DNA from: Spirochaetota bacterium
GTDB taxonomy: Bacteria > Spirochaetota > UBA4802 > UBA5550
NCBI GenBank assembly: GCA_024276015.1
Contig: JAJRXZ010000045.1
Span: 1-38,765, forward strand
Reading direction: 5' to 3'
DNA: 38,765 nt
The translations under genes and the position numbers were made by a program. The notes under the pieces are model-generated. The model saw nothing but the letters and a program-made list of their open reading frames with translations. It ran no database searches and was not told the origin of the DNA. This document shows positions 26,202 through 34,184 of this stretch, one piece after another. How positions within the stretch are numbered: the first letter of the stretch is position 1; every line of letters starts with the position of its first letter.

Positions 26202-26525
26202 TTAAAGCAATTCCTCCTCGGATTCATAGATCTTAAAAAATTTGTCCAGTGTGGCAAGTTTTAATATGTTCAATACATCGTCATGTATATTTAACAACCC
26301 GAATTTCCCGTTATGGGCTTTCATTTTTTTCTGCCCTGCTACCAGGGCTCCTATTCCGGATGAATCCATATAGTTTACATACTGCATATCGACTATTACG
26401 CTGGGATACGTCCCGTCTGTTATACTGAAAAGAGCTTTTTTCAATTCACTGACATTGTAAAGATCAACTTCTCCGCTAACTTCTATTATTTTGTGTTCAC
26501 CAATATCTTTGAATTCAATTTCCAT
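26202..26525 (-). CDS. STAS-domain anti-sigma factor antagonist
   Basis: STAS proteins of the SpoIIAA/RsbV kind bind an anti-sigma kinase when dephosphorylated and release the sigma factor. The 107-residue protein is a single STAS domain with VSGEVDLYNVSELKKAL and the phosphorylation segment YMDSSGIGALV; Ser55 is the predicted phospho-site. GGAG precedes ATG 26525 at a good distance. It is convergent with the HAMP/SpoIIE gene rather than in one operon. It also lacks a neighbouring RsbW-type kinase, which must be encoded elsewhere. Confidence 0.9.
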   Translation of the reverse strand: MEIEFKDIGEHKIIEVSGEVDLYNVSELKKALFSITDGTYPSVIVDMQYVNYMDSSGIGALVAGQKKMKAHNGKFGLLNIHDDVLNILKLATLDKFFKIYESEEELL

Positions 26526-26710
26526 AGAAAACTCCAGTTTTTACATAAAATAATTAAATTTTATATTCATTCGATTTATAAAATATAAATTATTAAAATT
26601 TCCTTTCTCTGTAAAGCATAAATTTCATAATCTTATAAAATAAAGATCATCTTAATGAGATTTTATCATTTTATTCAATAAGAGATTATAGGACTGAATG
26701 TGTATGTACA

Positions 26711-26740
26711 TAAATAAAAATCATACAAACAATCTGTCAA
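26711..26740 (-). promoter_or_regulatory. Candidate promoter for the STAS gene
   Basis: On the minus strand TTGACA (26735-26740), an 18-base spacer and TATTTA (26711-26716) lie ~185 bases upstream of the STAS start, leaving a long A+T-rich leader. Confidence 0.4.
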
Positions 26741-26773
26741 CAAATTCTGCTAATTCAATAAAATTATTCACTT

Positions 26774-26817
26774 CCCTCATCTCTTTACAGTAGGGTTTGT
26801 AAACCGATGAGGGTTTT
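26774..26817. terminator. Hairpin downstream of argG, probable terminator
   Basis: CCCTCATC (26774-26781) pairs with GATGAGGG (26806-26813), and inside lies a second hairpin GGTTT-GT-AAACC (26794-26805) abutting the right arm. TTTTATTT follows on the plus strand and a weaker AATAATTTT on the minus strand. It is 66 bases past the argG stop and could end that operon. It could also stop plus-strand transcription. Confidence 0.45.
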
Positions 26818-26878
26818 ATTTATAGCAGGCGGAAAATCTTTAATGGCAGGGGAGGTAAGGCTTTTGGATATGCATCTG

Positions 26879-28090
26879 TCAATCCGGTTCTTTCCCCTGA
26901 TTTAACATCGCTTCAACTTTCAGAGGCAGACCCAGTATTCTTATAAAACCGGTTGCGTCCTTATGGTCATACAGATCGCTCTCATCAAAAGTTGCAATTT
27001 CGGAATTATATAGAGATGCGGGTGATTTTCTTCCGGTGATCATGCAGTTTCCTTTATAGAGTTTAACCCTCACGGTACCGGTTACGTTTTCCTGTGTTTT
27101 GTCGATAAATGCATTCAGGGATTCCATCTTTTTAGTAAACCACATGCCGTTATATGCAAGAACGGCGTATTCCGATGAAAGCCTGTCCTTCAAATGCTGG
27201 GTTTCTCTGTCCAGTGTGATGGATTCAAGGTCTCGGTGAGCCGCGATCAATACCGTTCCGGCAGGAGTTTCATAAACGCCTCTTGATTTAATGCCAACCA
27301 GCCTGTTTTCGACAATATCGATTCTGCCTACTCCGTTCTCGCCGGCAATTCTGTTAAGTTTTTTCATCAGAGCCACAGGGTTCATTTTTTCATTGTCCAG
27401 CGCTACCGGAATACCCTTATGAAATTCTATTTCCAAGTAAATCGGTTTGTCCGGAGCTTTTTCAGGCGAACTGGTAAGAATAAACATATCTTCGTCAGGT
27501 TCTCTGTAGGGATCTTCAAGTATCCCACCCTCATAAGAGATATGAAGTATATTCCTGTCCATGCTGTAGGGTTTATCTCTCGTTACAGGAAGAGGAATAT
27601 TATGCTTTTGCGCATAATCGAACAGCTTGTCTCTTGAGTTGAGATCCCAGATCCTCCAGGGAGCTATTATTTTCAACTGCGGAGCAAGTCCCATGAAAGC
27701 CATTTCAAATCTCACCTGATCGTTGCCTTTCCCTGTTGCGCCGTGACAGACAGCATCGGCTCCTTCTTGCAGTGCAATCTCAACCTGCTTTTTTGCAATT
27801 ACAGGCCTCGCAAGGGAAGTTCCCAGAAGGTATCTGTCTTCATAAACGGCATTGGCCTTAACAGCAGGAAAAACAAAATCGGTTACAAATTCTTCGGTTA
27901 AATCTTCAATATAGCATTTGCTTGCTCCGGTTTTTAATGCCTTCTCTTCAAGGCCGTCAAGTTCCTCTTCCTGACCTATATCGGCAGCATAGGCGATTAC
28001 TTCGCAGTTATAGGTTTCTTTGAGCCATTTTAAGATTATAGAAGTGTCAAGCCCGCCGGAATATGCAAGAACTACTTTTTTTATATCCAT
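26879..28090 (-). CDS. argG: Argininosuccinate synthase
   Basis: ArgG joins citrulline and aspartate with ATP, forming argininosuccinate, the penultimate step to arginine. The ATP-pyrophosphatase P-loop AYSGGLDTS is at residues 9-17. Other family segments are [27 protein letters not shown] and [27 protein letters not shown]. Length (403 aa) is standard. ATG 28090 has AGAGG six bases upstream. It is the last gene of the argD-argF-argG operon, with 38 bases after argF and a hairpin downstream. argH is not in the window. Confidence 0.98.
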   Translation of the reverse strand: MDIKKVVLAYSGGLDTSIILKWLKETYNCEVIAYAADIGQEEELDGLEEKALKTGASKCYIEDLTEEFVTDFVFPAVKANAVYEDRYLLGTSLARPVIAKKQVEIALQEGADAVCHGATGKGNDQVRFEMAFMGLAPQLKIIAPWRIWDLNSRDKLFDYAQKHNIPLPVTRDKPYSMDRNILHISYEGGILEDPYREPDEDMFILTSSPEKAPDKPIYLEIEFHKGIPVALDNEKMNPVALMKKLNRIAGENGVGRIDIVENRLVGIKSRGVYETPAGTVLIAAHRDLESITLDRETQHLKDRLSSEYAVLAYNGMWFTKKMESLNAFIDKTQENVTGTVRVKLYKGNCMITGRKSPASLYNSEIATFDESDLYDHKDATGFIRILGLPLKVEAMLNQGKEPD

Positions 28091-28128
28091 ATATAACCTC
28101 TACCCTGTTATATGTTATTTTGTATGTT

Positions 28129-29067
28129 TTAAACCATCAGCGAACACATGATCGCTTTCTGAACGTGCAGTCTGTTTTCTGCCTGATCAAAGATAATGGA
28201 ATTGTCCGAATCCATTACATCGGCATCAATTTCTTCGCCTCTGTGAGCCGGAAGACAGTGCATCACCTTGCAATTTTTTCCGCATTTCTTTAATAAGTCC
28301 AGAGATATTTTGTAACCGGTAAATGCCTTTTTTCTTTTTTCAGTCTCTTCCTCCATGCCCATGCTGATCCATACGTCAGTATAGAGATAATGAGCGTCTT
28401 GTACGGCAAGGCTGATATCGTCTGTAATAAGTATATGAGCTCCCGATTTTGACGACAGAGCGCGGGCTTCTTCTACAACTTCCGGCAATGGTGAAAATTC
28501 GGGAGGAGATGCAATGGCAATATCTACTCCCAGAATTGCCGCTCCCAGCAGAAGGGAATTGGCAACATTGTTACCGTCGCCGATATATACCAGTTTTGTT
28601 TGAGTTATATCTTTTTCACGTTCGTAGATAGTATAAAAATCTGTGAGCGACTGGCATGGATGAAAGCTGTCGGTGAGACCGTTAATGACCGGGATCGCAG
28701 AATTTTTTGCAAGGTCAATCGCTTTATTATGAGAATAAGTCCTTATCATAATGCCGTCAACATACCTTGACAGAACCATTGCCGTATCGGAAAGGGTTTC
28801 TCCGCGTCCAAGTTGAATATCGTTTTCGCTTAAGAAGAGCGCATAACCGCCCAGTTGAACAATTCCGGTTTCGAATGATACTCTTGTTCTTGTTGAACTC
28901 TTTTCGAATATCATAGCAAGGGTTTTTTTTGTTAAATAGTTGTGGTGTATTCCTCTTTTCAGATCTTTTTTGAGAGAGGTCGTAAACTCAAAGAGTTTGA
29001 ATATTTCGTCTCTGGATAGGTCGCTCACTGTTAAAAGATCTTTTGATTTGATTCCGGGGATTTTCAT
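28129..29067 (-). CDS. argF: Ornithine carbamoyltransferase
   Basis: ArgF transfers the carbamoyl group of carbamoyl phosphate to ornithine, making citrulline. All hallmarks are present: the carbamoyl-phosphate loop SSTRTR (57-62), HPCQ (136-139) and the ornithine loop HCLP (270-273). ATG 29067 is chosen because it overlaps the argD stop as ATGA (29064-29067) and gives the usual N-terminus (MKIPGIKSKDLLTVSDLS). The longer frame to 29181 runs inside argD and is not used. Length (312 aa) is normal. Translation is coupled to argD. Confidence 0.97.
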   Translation of the reverse strand: MKIPGIKSKDLLTVSDLSRDEIFKLFEFTTSLKKDLKRGIHHNYLTKKTLAMIFEKSSTRTRVSFETGIVQLGGYALFLSENDIQLGRGETLSDTAMVLSRYVDGIMIRTYSHNKAIDLAKNSAIPVINGLTDSFHPCQSLTDFYTIYEREKDITQTKLVYIGDGNNVANSLLLGAAILGVDIAIASPPEFSPLPEVVEEARALSSKSGAHILITDDISLAVQDAHYLYTDVWISMGMEEETEKRKKAFTGYKISLDLLKKCGKNCKVMHCLPAHRGEEIDADVMDSDNSIIFDQAENRLHVQKAIMCSLMV

Positions 29068-30284
29068 GAAATACGCGCCTCTTCGATAAATATTTCTTTT
29101 AATATTTCCATACCGGATCTTACGTCTTTTGACGGGATGTTCAGAGGAGGCATAATTCTGATCACCTTTTCTGCGGTACAATTAATTATAAGCCCTCTGG
29201 AAAGCGCTTTCCTGACCATATTCATTCCGGGTCTGTTTAATTCAATTCCGATATGGAGCCCCATACCTCTGATCTCCTTAATTATTGGAAGTGATTGTTT
29301 CAGTATTTTTAATTCGTTGAATATATAATCGCTTGCTCTTAAAACATTTTTTTGGAAACTCTTCTTCTTTATCTCTTTTAATACTGTAAGTGCCGCAGCT
29401 GCTGCCAGATGGTTGCCGCCAAAAGTTGATCCGTGGCTTCCTCTGTCCAAGGTTTCAGAGAGATATTTTTTCGCATGGATCGCGCCCACAGGGATGCCTC
29501 CCCCAAGGCCTTTGGCAAGAGTTATTATATCCGGCAGGATGCCGTAGTGATGGAAGGCAAAGGGTTTTCCGGTTCTTCCGACTCCGGTTTGAACTTCGTC
29601 AACAATGGTTATAATATTTTTTGTATTACAAATATCAAAGACCTCTTTAACAAAGGAGGCCTCTGCAACAATGATCCCTCCTTCGCCCTGGATAAGCTCG
29701 ATCATTACTGCAGCAATATTTTTATTTTTTTTCACTTCGTTCTTAAATCTTTTAATATCATTGTAAGGAAGATATTTGAAACCGGCAGGCAGGGGGCCGA
29801 AACCGCTGTGAATCTTTTCCTGGGCTGTTGCAGTCATGCTGCCCAATGTTCTTCCATGAAATGAGTTGCTGAAGGATATTATTTCAAATCTGTTCTTTGA
29901 CATTGCCAGCCCGTATTTTCTGGCAAGTTTGATCGCTGCTTCATTTGCTTCTGTACCGCTGTTAAGAAAAAGGGTATGCCCCGGGAATGTGAGTTCGCTG
30001 ATAATTTTTGCGGCCCCTATCTGCTCTTTATTATAGAACCAGTTGGATGAATGTATCAGTTTGTCGATCTGATCATGAATTGCCTTGCGGAAGTGCTTAT
30101 TATTATAACCCAGATTACATACGGCTATACCGGAAAAAAAGTCTATATACTTTCTGTTGTTCTGGTCAAAGAGGTATGCTCCTTCTCCTTTGGTAAAACA
30201 GACAGGCAGTCTGTCGCCATAATTCTGAAAGAGATACCCTTTATCATCATCGATTATTTTTTTTAGTTTTGATGATATTGCCAT
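29064..30284 (-). CDS. argD: Acetylornithine aminotransferase
   Basis: ArgD is a PLP enzyme that makes N-acetylornithine from N-acetylglutamate semialdehyde, using glutamate as amino donor. The class III signature is present: FLNSGTEANEAAIKLAR, VDEVQTGVGRTG, and the PLP lysine in TLAKGLGGGIPVGA (Lys258). Length (406 aa) is normal. ATG 30284 has AGGAG ten bases upstream. It is first of the argD-argF-argG operon. A promoter and a strong hairpin lie just ahead, with only 29 bases between hairpin and start codon. It may also act in lysine synthesis (DapC activity), as in other bacteria. Confidence 0.97.
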   Translation of the reverse strand: MAISSKLKKIIDDDKGYLFQNYGDRLPVCFTKGEGAYLFDQNNRKYIDFFSGIAVCNLGYNNKHFRKAIHDQIDKLIHSSNWFYNKEQIGAAKIISELTFPGHTLFLNSGTEANEAAIKLARKYGLAMSKNRFEIISFSNSFHGRTLGSMTATAQEKIHSGFGPLPAGFKYLPYNDIKRFKNEVKKNKNIAAVMIELIQGEGGIIVAEASFVKEVFDICNTKNIITIVDEVQTGVGRTGKPFAFHHYGILPDIITLAKGLGGGIPVGAIHAKKYLSETLDRGSHGSTFGGNHLAAAAALTVLKEIKKKSFQKNVLRASDYIFNELKILKQSLPIIKEIRGMGLHIGIELNRPGMNMVRKALSRGLIINCTAEKVIRIMPPLNIPSKDVRSGMEILKEIFIEEARIS

Positions 30285-30313
30285 AGGGTCAAGGCTCCTG
30301 CTTTATAGAAAAT

Positions 30314-30339
30314 AAAAAATCGGGAATCCCCGATTTTTT
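30314..30339 (-). terminator. Strong hairpin with T run between the barrel-protein gene and argD
   Basis: AAAAAATCGGG (30314-30324), a 4-base loop and CCCGATTTTTT (30329-30339) form a perfect 11-bp stem with T-rich ends on both strands. It is a canonical intrinsic terminator shape. On the minus strand it would end the upstream gene, but it also lies inside the leader of argD; see findings. Confidence 0.8.
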
Positions 30340-30349
30340 TGAATTATAC

Positions 30350-30379
30350 ATAGTACCGGAAGTGTCCTTGTAATGTCAA
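30350..30379 (-). promoter_or_regulatory. Candidate promoter for the argD-argF-argG operon
   Basis: On the minus strand TTGACA (30374-30379), an 18-base spacer and TACTAT (30350-30355) lie within the 120-base gap upstream of argD; a perfect TATAAT (30343-30348) is also close. Transcription would start near 30343 and run at once into the hairpin. No convincing ArgR box is visible. Confidence 0.6.
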
Positions 30380-30404
30380 TAAAAATCTTAATGGCGCATT
30401 GAAA

Positions 30405-31466
30405 TTAAATATTATAGCCCATTCCCATAAAGATAGTATAAGTTTCCAGTGCTTCACCGGAATAGAATATTCGCGTGTAAGATGACCCGAATCTGACCAT
30501 TACAGGTGCAATGTTGAATTCAATGGCAGCGGTGATCTTAACAAGGGGGTCTCTGGAGATAGTTGTTCTGTCTGCCTGAACAAAGGGGTCGGGATTGTCG
30601 GTAAAGAATATTTCGATTTTACTTCTACTGTAACCTCCGCCTCCTGAGAGAGCCGCGGCGAAGAGCCTGGATGGTCTTAAATAAAAATTAATCTCCAGAG
30701 TTCCTCCCATGAAATAGAAGAATGAAGCCAATCCGTCTTTGCCTTCATTATCGGCGCTGAAATACTCAAAATTTGCTGTTATTCCCAAGTAACTTGTAAT
30801 ATTTGCTGTTAAAAAGGTATTTACAAATTCCGTATTGTTATAATGGTCTTTCCATTTTTCTAAAAAATTTACTCTGCCTGTTTCAATGCCGAATGTAAAT
30901 GGGCTGAATGCTCTGTAAAGGCCCAGGTATGGAGAAGGGGCAAATCTTTTTTTGTTTCTCTTGTCAAATCGGTCAATCTCTTTGATAATTTTAACGGTAA
31001 GATCGTCAATTGTATCTTTTAAAAGAGCTCCCACTTCAATGCTTTTTTTGCTGATATAAGAGAGTTCCTTACCCCTTGAATTGAATATCTGCAGTTCTAT
31101 AAGCAGAGTATTATTATCGATACTGCATGCCCCTGTAATAAGATAATCGGCAGAGGTGCTTGTTGATAATTTTTTTAATGAGTTGATATATTTTCTCTTA
31201 TCTTCGGCATTCTCAATATTTTTTCTGTAATCCTGAATTTCACCTGCTGTTATTACATCATATTTATTATATGTCTTAATAATTTTAGATATGGTTTTTG
31301 GGATGATAGTTGAGTAATATAGATATTTTTTATTATCTTTTTCTATTTTAAGATTATAGATCACTAAAGCAGGCCTTTTTGTCTCATTTGTTGAGTTTTC
31401 TCCTGCAAAAACTGAAATGTTAAAAAATATTGTAATGAGAATTAGAGCTGTTATTTTTTTTTTCAT
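30405..31466 (-). CDS. Exported protein: FlgO/CsgG-like N-domain plus outer-membrane beta-barrel-like C-domain
   Basis: A signal peptide (MKKKITALILITIFFNISVF followed by AGE) precedes a ~150-residue domain with the pattern of FlgO/CsgG/TolB-N-like families: RPALVIYNL, a VITAGEIQDY motif, SADYLITGACSIDNNTLLIE, and FNSRGKELSYISKKS. The second half (~185-353) is rich in alternating polar and aromatic strands (FTFGIETGR, ITANFEYF, FMGGTLEINFYL, SSYTRIFYSG) and ends near the stop, as an outer-membrane barrel does. It is probably outer-membrane-associated. It lies between argJ and argD, with a promoter of its own. A link to arginine synthesis is not indicated. Confidence 0.75.
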   Translation of the reverse strand: MKKKITALILITIFFNISVFAGENSTNETKRPALVIYNLKIEKDNKKYLYYSTIIPKTISKIIKTYNKYDVITAGEIQDYRKNIENAEDKRKYINSLKKLSTSTSADYLITGACSIDNNTLLIELQIFNSRGKELSYISKKSIEVGALLKDTIDDLTVKIIKEIDRFDKRNKKRFAPSPYLGLYRAFSPFTFGIETGRVNFLEKWKDHYNNTEFVNTFLTANITSYLGITANFEYFSADNEGKDGLASFFYFMGGTLEINFYLRPSRLFAAALSGGGGYSRSKIEIFFTDNPDPFVQADRTTISRDPLVKITAAIEFNIAPVMVRFGSSYTRIFYSGEALETYTIFMGMGYNI

Positions 31467-31559
31467 TTCAATCCGGTCTGTTCGGTTAAGATATTATTGT
31501 GAATTGAATTATCTCCGAGGGTAGACATTTTAACTTTGAATTTTCCATATTATTATTTA

Positions 31560-31587
31560 ATTTTATAAGGCCCTCAAAATATGTCAA
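31560..31587 (-). promoter_or_regulatory. Candidate promoter for the barrel-protein gene
   Basis: On the minus strand TTGACA (31582-31587), a 16-base spacer and TAAAAT (31560-31565) lie ~95 bases upstream of the start at 31466. Confidence 0.5.
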
Positions 31588-31694
31588 CCTGAAATTATGG
31601 TCAATTTTAAGTAATGTAAATAATATATATAACTTTTCCGGTTTTTAAAACTAAAATTGAGGTTATTTTAAAAAAAGTTTTATATTTCTAAAAT

Positions 31695-32882
31695 TTAAGT
31701 TGAATATTCCGAGTTTATCTTTATATAATCATAAGACAGATCGGAAGTAAGTACCAACGCCTCAGAGGAGCCTGCGCTGAGATCAATTGTTACGGAATAA
31801 TCAGCCATTGTGAGAATATTATCCAGTTTATTTGCGTCAATACTAACAGGCGTACCGTTAATTAATAAAGGTATATCTTCGAAATATATTGACAGTTTAT
31901 TTTCGTCAACCAGAACTCCGGAGGAACCTGCTGCTGCTGCAATTCTTCCCCAGTTTGGGTCCATACCGAAGAAAGCGGTTTTTACCAAAAGTGATTCCGC
32001 TACGGCTTTTGCCGCTTTTTTTGCATCATTTTCATTTTGAGCGCCTTTGATGATGATCTTTACCGATTTTGTCCCTCCTTCCGCATCGGCAACAAGTTTT
32101 TCCGACAGATTCCACATCAGAAAATTGAGGGCATCTTCAAAGTTGTTCAGATCGCTGCCGGAAATTTTTCTTCCGGAATCGGGCGATAAGATAATTGCCG
32201 TATCATTTGTTGACATGTCACCGTCTATGGTAATCGAGTTTAATGTTTTATCGATCACTCTCTTAAATATTGAATTGAGCCGGTCCTTTGCAACGGGAGC
32301 ATCGGTTAGGGTAAATGAGAGCAGCGTGGCCATGTTCGGAGCGATCATACCCGAACCTTTTACTGTCCCTCCGATAATGAACTCTCCTTCTGAGGATGAG
32401 AATGAGACAGACATCATCTTAGGCACAGTATCGGTTGTCATTATTGCTTCCGGGATCAATTTACCTTTATCCGATGAAAGAGATCTTATCAATTCAGGGT
32501 GTTTTGCCATCATTTTTTTTACCGGAAGCTGATGTCCGATTATTCCGGTAGATGACATAATTACCGATGATTCTTCTGTCTTCAGTCTGGATGCAATATC
32601 AGCGCATAAAGTCAAAGTATTCTTATAGCCTTCTTCTCCGGTGCACGCGTTGGCATTTGTTGCGTTAATAAGAATGGCTTTTATGGGATTATTGATCCGG
32701 TTTCTGCTTAATTTTACAGGGGGAGCGCATACTCTGTTTGTTGTAAATGTACCGGCTCCGCAGCAGATTCCATCGGATACAATGAGAGAATAATCCAGTC
32801 TGTCAGCGTATCTGATCCCTGCTTTTACAGCCGAAAAAGTATAGCCCGGAACGTTTTCAAGGCCGCCTTTGAGAACTTTCAT
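31695..32882 (-). CDS. argJ: Bifunctional ornithine acetyltransferase / N-acetylglutamate synthase (ArgJ)
   Basis: ArgJ moves the acetyl group from N-acetylornithine to glutamate, releasing ornithine and recycling the acetyl group; many members also use acetyl-CoA. The autocleavage site is visible as KGSGMIAPNMATLLSF, with Thr186 as the new N-terminal nucleophile of the beta chain. NATNANACTG and GTFTTNRVCAPPV are further family motifs. ATG 32882 is preferred (GGAG ten bases upstream, normal N-terminus); the frame to 32972 adds 30 residues without support. Length (~395 aa) is normal. It sits one gene away from argDFG. Confidence 0.96.
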   Translation of the reverse strand: MKVLKGGLENVPGYTFSAVKAGIRYADRLDYSLIVSDGICCGAGTFTTNRVCAPPVKLSRNRINNPIKAILINATNANACTGEEGYKNTLTLCADIASRLKTEESSVIMSSTGIIGHQLPVKKMMAKHPELIRSLSSDKGKLIPEAIMTTDTVPKMMSVSFSSSEGEFIIGGTVKGSGMIAPNMATLLSFTLTDAPVAKDRLNSIFKRVIDKTLNSITIDGDMSTNDTAIILSPDSGRKISGSDLNNFEDALNFLMWNLSEKLVADAEGGTKSVKIIIKGAQNENDAKKAAKAVAESLLVKTAFFGMDPNWGRIAAAAGSSGVLVDENKLSIYFEDIPLLINGTPVSIDANKLDNILTMADYSVTIDLSAGSSEALVLTSDLSYDYIKINSEYST

Positions 32883-32918
32883 CTCTTTGAATCTCCTTAA
32901 TATTCGAAATTGCTTTGC

Positions 32919-32947
32919 ATTTAATTGAAATTCTTTTAATAGGTCAA
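32919..32947 (-). promoter_or_regulatory. Candidate promoter for argJ
   Basis: On the minus strand TTGACC (32942-32947), a 17-base spacer and TTAAAT (32919-32924) place the start of transcription near 32912, about 30 bases upstream of ATG 32882. This also argues against the longer argJ frame. Confidence 0.5.
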
Positions 32948-32974
32948 TAATTTTAATCAAATGGAGAAACATTA

Positions 32975-33003
32975 TTGACAGAGAATTATCATAGAGATAT
33001 GGA
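32975..33003 (+). promoter_or_regulatory. Candidate promoter for the 132-aa gene
   Basis: TTGACA (32975-32980), a 17-base spacer and TATGGA (32998-33003) lie about 37 bases upstream of ATG 33041, in the divergent gap with argJ. Confidence 0.4.
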
Positions 33004-33040
33004 ATTTCATCGGTATTAAACAGATCTGCGGGGATATTAT

Positions 33041-33439
33041 ATGAAGCATCCTAAACTGGTTGTATGGGAAAAGAGATTAAAGAAGGTTTTTGACAAAGTT
33101 GACGATTACCTTGAGGATAAATATGGCAGTCTGTACCCTCTTCATCCCAACAGGCCGCGAAGAGGGAAGACTTTCAATAAGGAGGCCGACGGTCTTTTTA
33201 ATATAGGTGCGGCCTTTTCACCGGGATACGGTTCTGACACAGGCAGAGGTTATGTGATCGATGTGGATATAGTTACTCTGGATCATATTCCTCCGGAAAT
33301 AAGAAAAAAGATTGAGGACGATGCAATTGAGATGGTGAAAAAAGAGATCGCCCTTGAATTCAGGGAGCGAAAGCTTCATGTGGTAAGGGATGGAAATGTT
33401 TTTAAGATTTCCGGTGATCTCAGTCTTGGCGAAGTCTGA
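33041..33439 (+). CDS. Unknown small soluble protein
   Basis: No family is recognised. The 132 residues have no signal or membrane helix. The middle carries PLHPNRPRRGKTFNKEADGL, then FNIGAAFSPGYGSDTGRGYV, which look like structured loops, followed by VIDVDIVTLDHIPPE, a helix, and a short strand at the end. Its neighbours are argJ on one side and an NlpC/P60 lipoprotein on the other. Nothing in the sequence fixes a role. Confidence 0.75.
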   Translation: MKHPKLVVWEKRLKKVFDKVDDYLEDKYGSLYPLHPNRPRRGKTFNKEADGLFNIGAAFSPGYGSDTGRGYVIDVDIVTLDHIPPEIRKKIEDDAIEMVKKEIALEFRERKLHVVRDGNVFKISGDLSLGEV

Positions 33440-33535
33440 TGTGAGAGAGTTGTTCTCCGGCCTGAAGTTCAATTTTATTCGGATACGTTCCGATAATAAA
33501 AATATCTATATCATGAATATTAGAATCTAATTGCA

Positions 33536-34003
33536 ATGAAAAGAGCAGTATTATTATTCCTGTTGTTCTCTGTCCTTATACCGGCATGTACGCGGCCCGG
33601 TGTTTACAGAAGAGCAAACCTATATCCATCCTCAAAGAGAAGAAATGTTATCTATACTGCCGAAAAGTATCTTGGCGTAAAATACAGGTATGGAGGAGTC
33701 ACGCCGCGCGGTTTCGACTGTTCCGGCCTTGTCATGTATGTTTTCAGAAGAAACGGATTTAAAATGCCAAGAGCATTAAAGAGGCAGTTTTACTCAGGTA
33801 AAAGAATAAGCCTTAGGAGAGCCAGACCGGGAGATCTTGTCTTTTTTAATACTTCAGGGCACAGGATATCGCATGTTGGGATTTATGTGGGAAATTATAA
33901 ATTTATTCATGCTCCCAGAACAGGCAGAAGAGTTTCCTATGCAGACATGAGAAAAAAGTACTGGCGTAAAAGATATATCGGAACAGTAACATATTTTATG
34001 TAA
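33536..34003 (+). CDS. NlpC/P60-family lipoprotein peptidase
   Basis: NlpC/P60 enzymes cut peptide links in peptidoglycan, usually gamma-D-Glu-diaminopimelate bonds. A signal peptide ends in LIPAC, so Cys18 is the lipidated residue. The catalytic triad is in place: Cys62 in FDCSGLVMYVF, His113 in SHVGIYVG and His125 in FIHAP. Length (155 aa) is compact, essentially signal plus catalytic domain, without the N-terminal SH3b domains of larger relatives. It is probably a wall-remodelling lipoprotein. A terminator-like hairpin follows. Confidence 0.92.
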   Translation: MKRAVLLFLLFSVLIPACTRPGVYRRANLYPSSKRRNVIYTAEKYLGVKYRYGGVTPRGFDCSGLVMYVFRRNGFKMPRALKRQFYSGKRISLRRARPGDLVFFNTSGHRISHVGIYVGNYKFIHAPRTGRRVSYADMRKKYWRKRYIGTVTYFM

Positions 34004-34006
34004 TTT

Positions 34007-34039
34007 ACCGGCAGAAAATCATATCCCTACCGGTTTTTT
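34007..34039 (+). terminator. Terminator-like hairpin after the NlpC/P60 gene
   Basis: ACCGG (34007-34011), an 18-base loop and CCGGT (34030-34034) are followed by a T run up to 34039. The stem is short and the loop long, so it is a modest candidate. Confidence 0.4.
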
Positions 34040-34085
34040 CCGAATTTCAAATAATATTATAAAATTGTAAAAAATCTTATTGTTT

Positions 34086-34113
34086 TTGGACAAAATTGGA
34101 GCTATTATATATA
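34086..34113 (+). promoter_or_regulatory. Candidate promoter for the histidine kinase
   Basis: TTGGAC (34086-34091), a 16-base spacer and TATATA (34108-34113) lie inside the 5' extension of the kinase frame that begins at 34080. They would put the transcript start near 34120, which favours the later start ATG 34185. Confidence 0.35.
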
Positions 34114-34184
34114 TCAAAATGCATCGGGTTTGTCCTTTGACAAAGGGCAAAATCCTGATCAAATCATATACCGATTTATTTAAT

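Larger units (their letters stand above)
26526..26878. other. Intergenic region between argG and the STAS gene
   Basis: This 353-base gap is upstream of the STAS gene and downstream of argG on the minus strand. It is A+T rich and contains a hairpin (26774-26817) and a likely promoter (26711-26740), each listed separately. I find no credible protein-coding gene. A 32-codon plus-strand frame from 26808 overlaps the argG end and is probably chance. Confidence 0.5.

Noticed and set aside
26808-26906. 32-codon plus-strand frame starting in the hairpin downstream of argG
   Set aside because: It overlaps the argG end, its start lies in a terminator-like stem, and it resembles no protein.
29065-29181. 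Longer argF start at 29181
   Set aside because: It runs inside the argD coding region; the ATGA overlap at 29064-29067 and normal N-terminus fit better.
30285-30360. ArgR box near the argD promoter
   Set aside because: ATGTATAATTC resembles only half a site; no full two-arm arginine box is present.
33473-33501. Hairpin TTTTATTCGGA...TCCGATAATAAAA between the 132-aa gene and the NlpC gene
   Set aside because: The stem has a two-base bulge and no T run, so it was not called a terminator.
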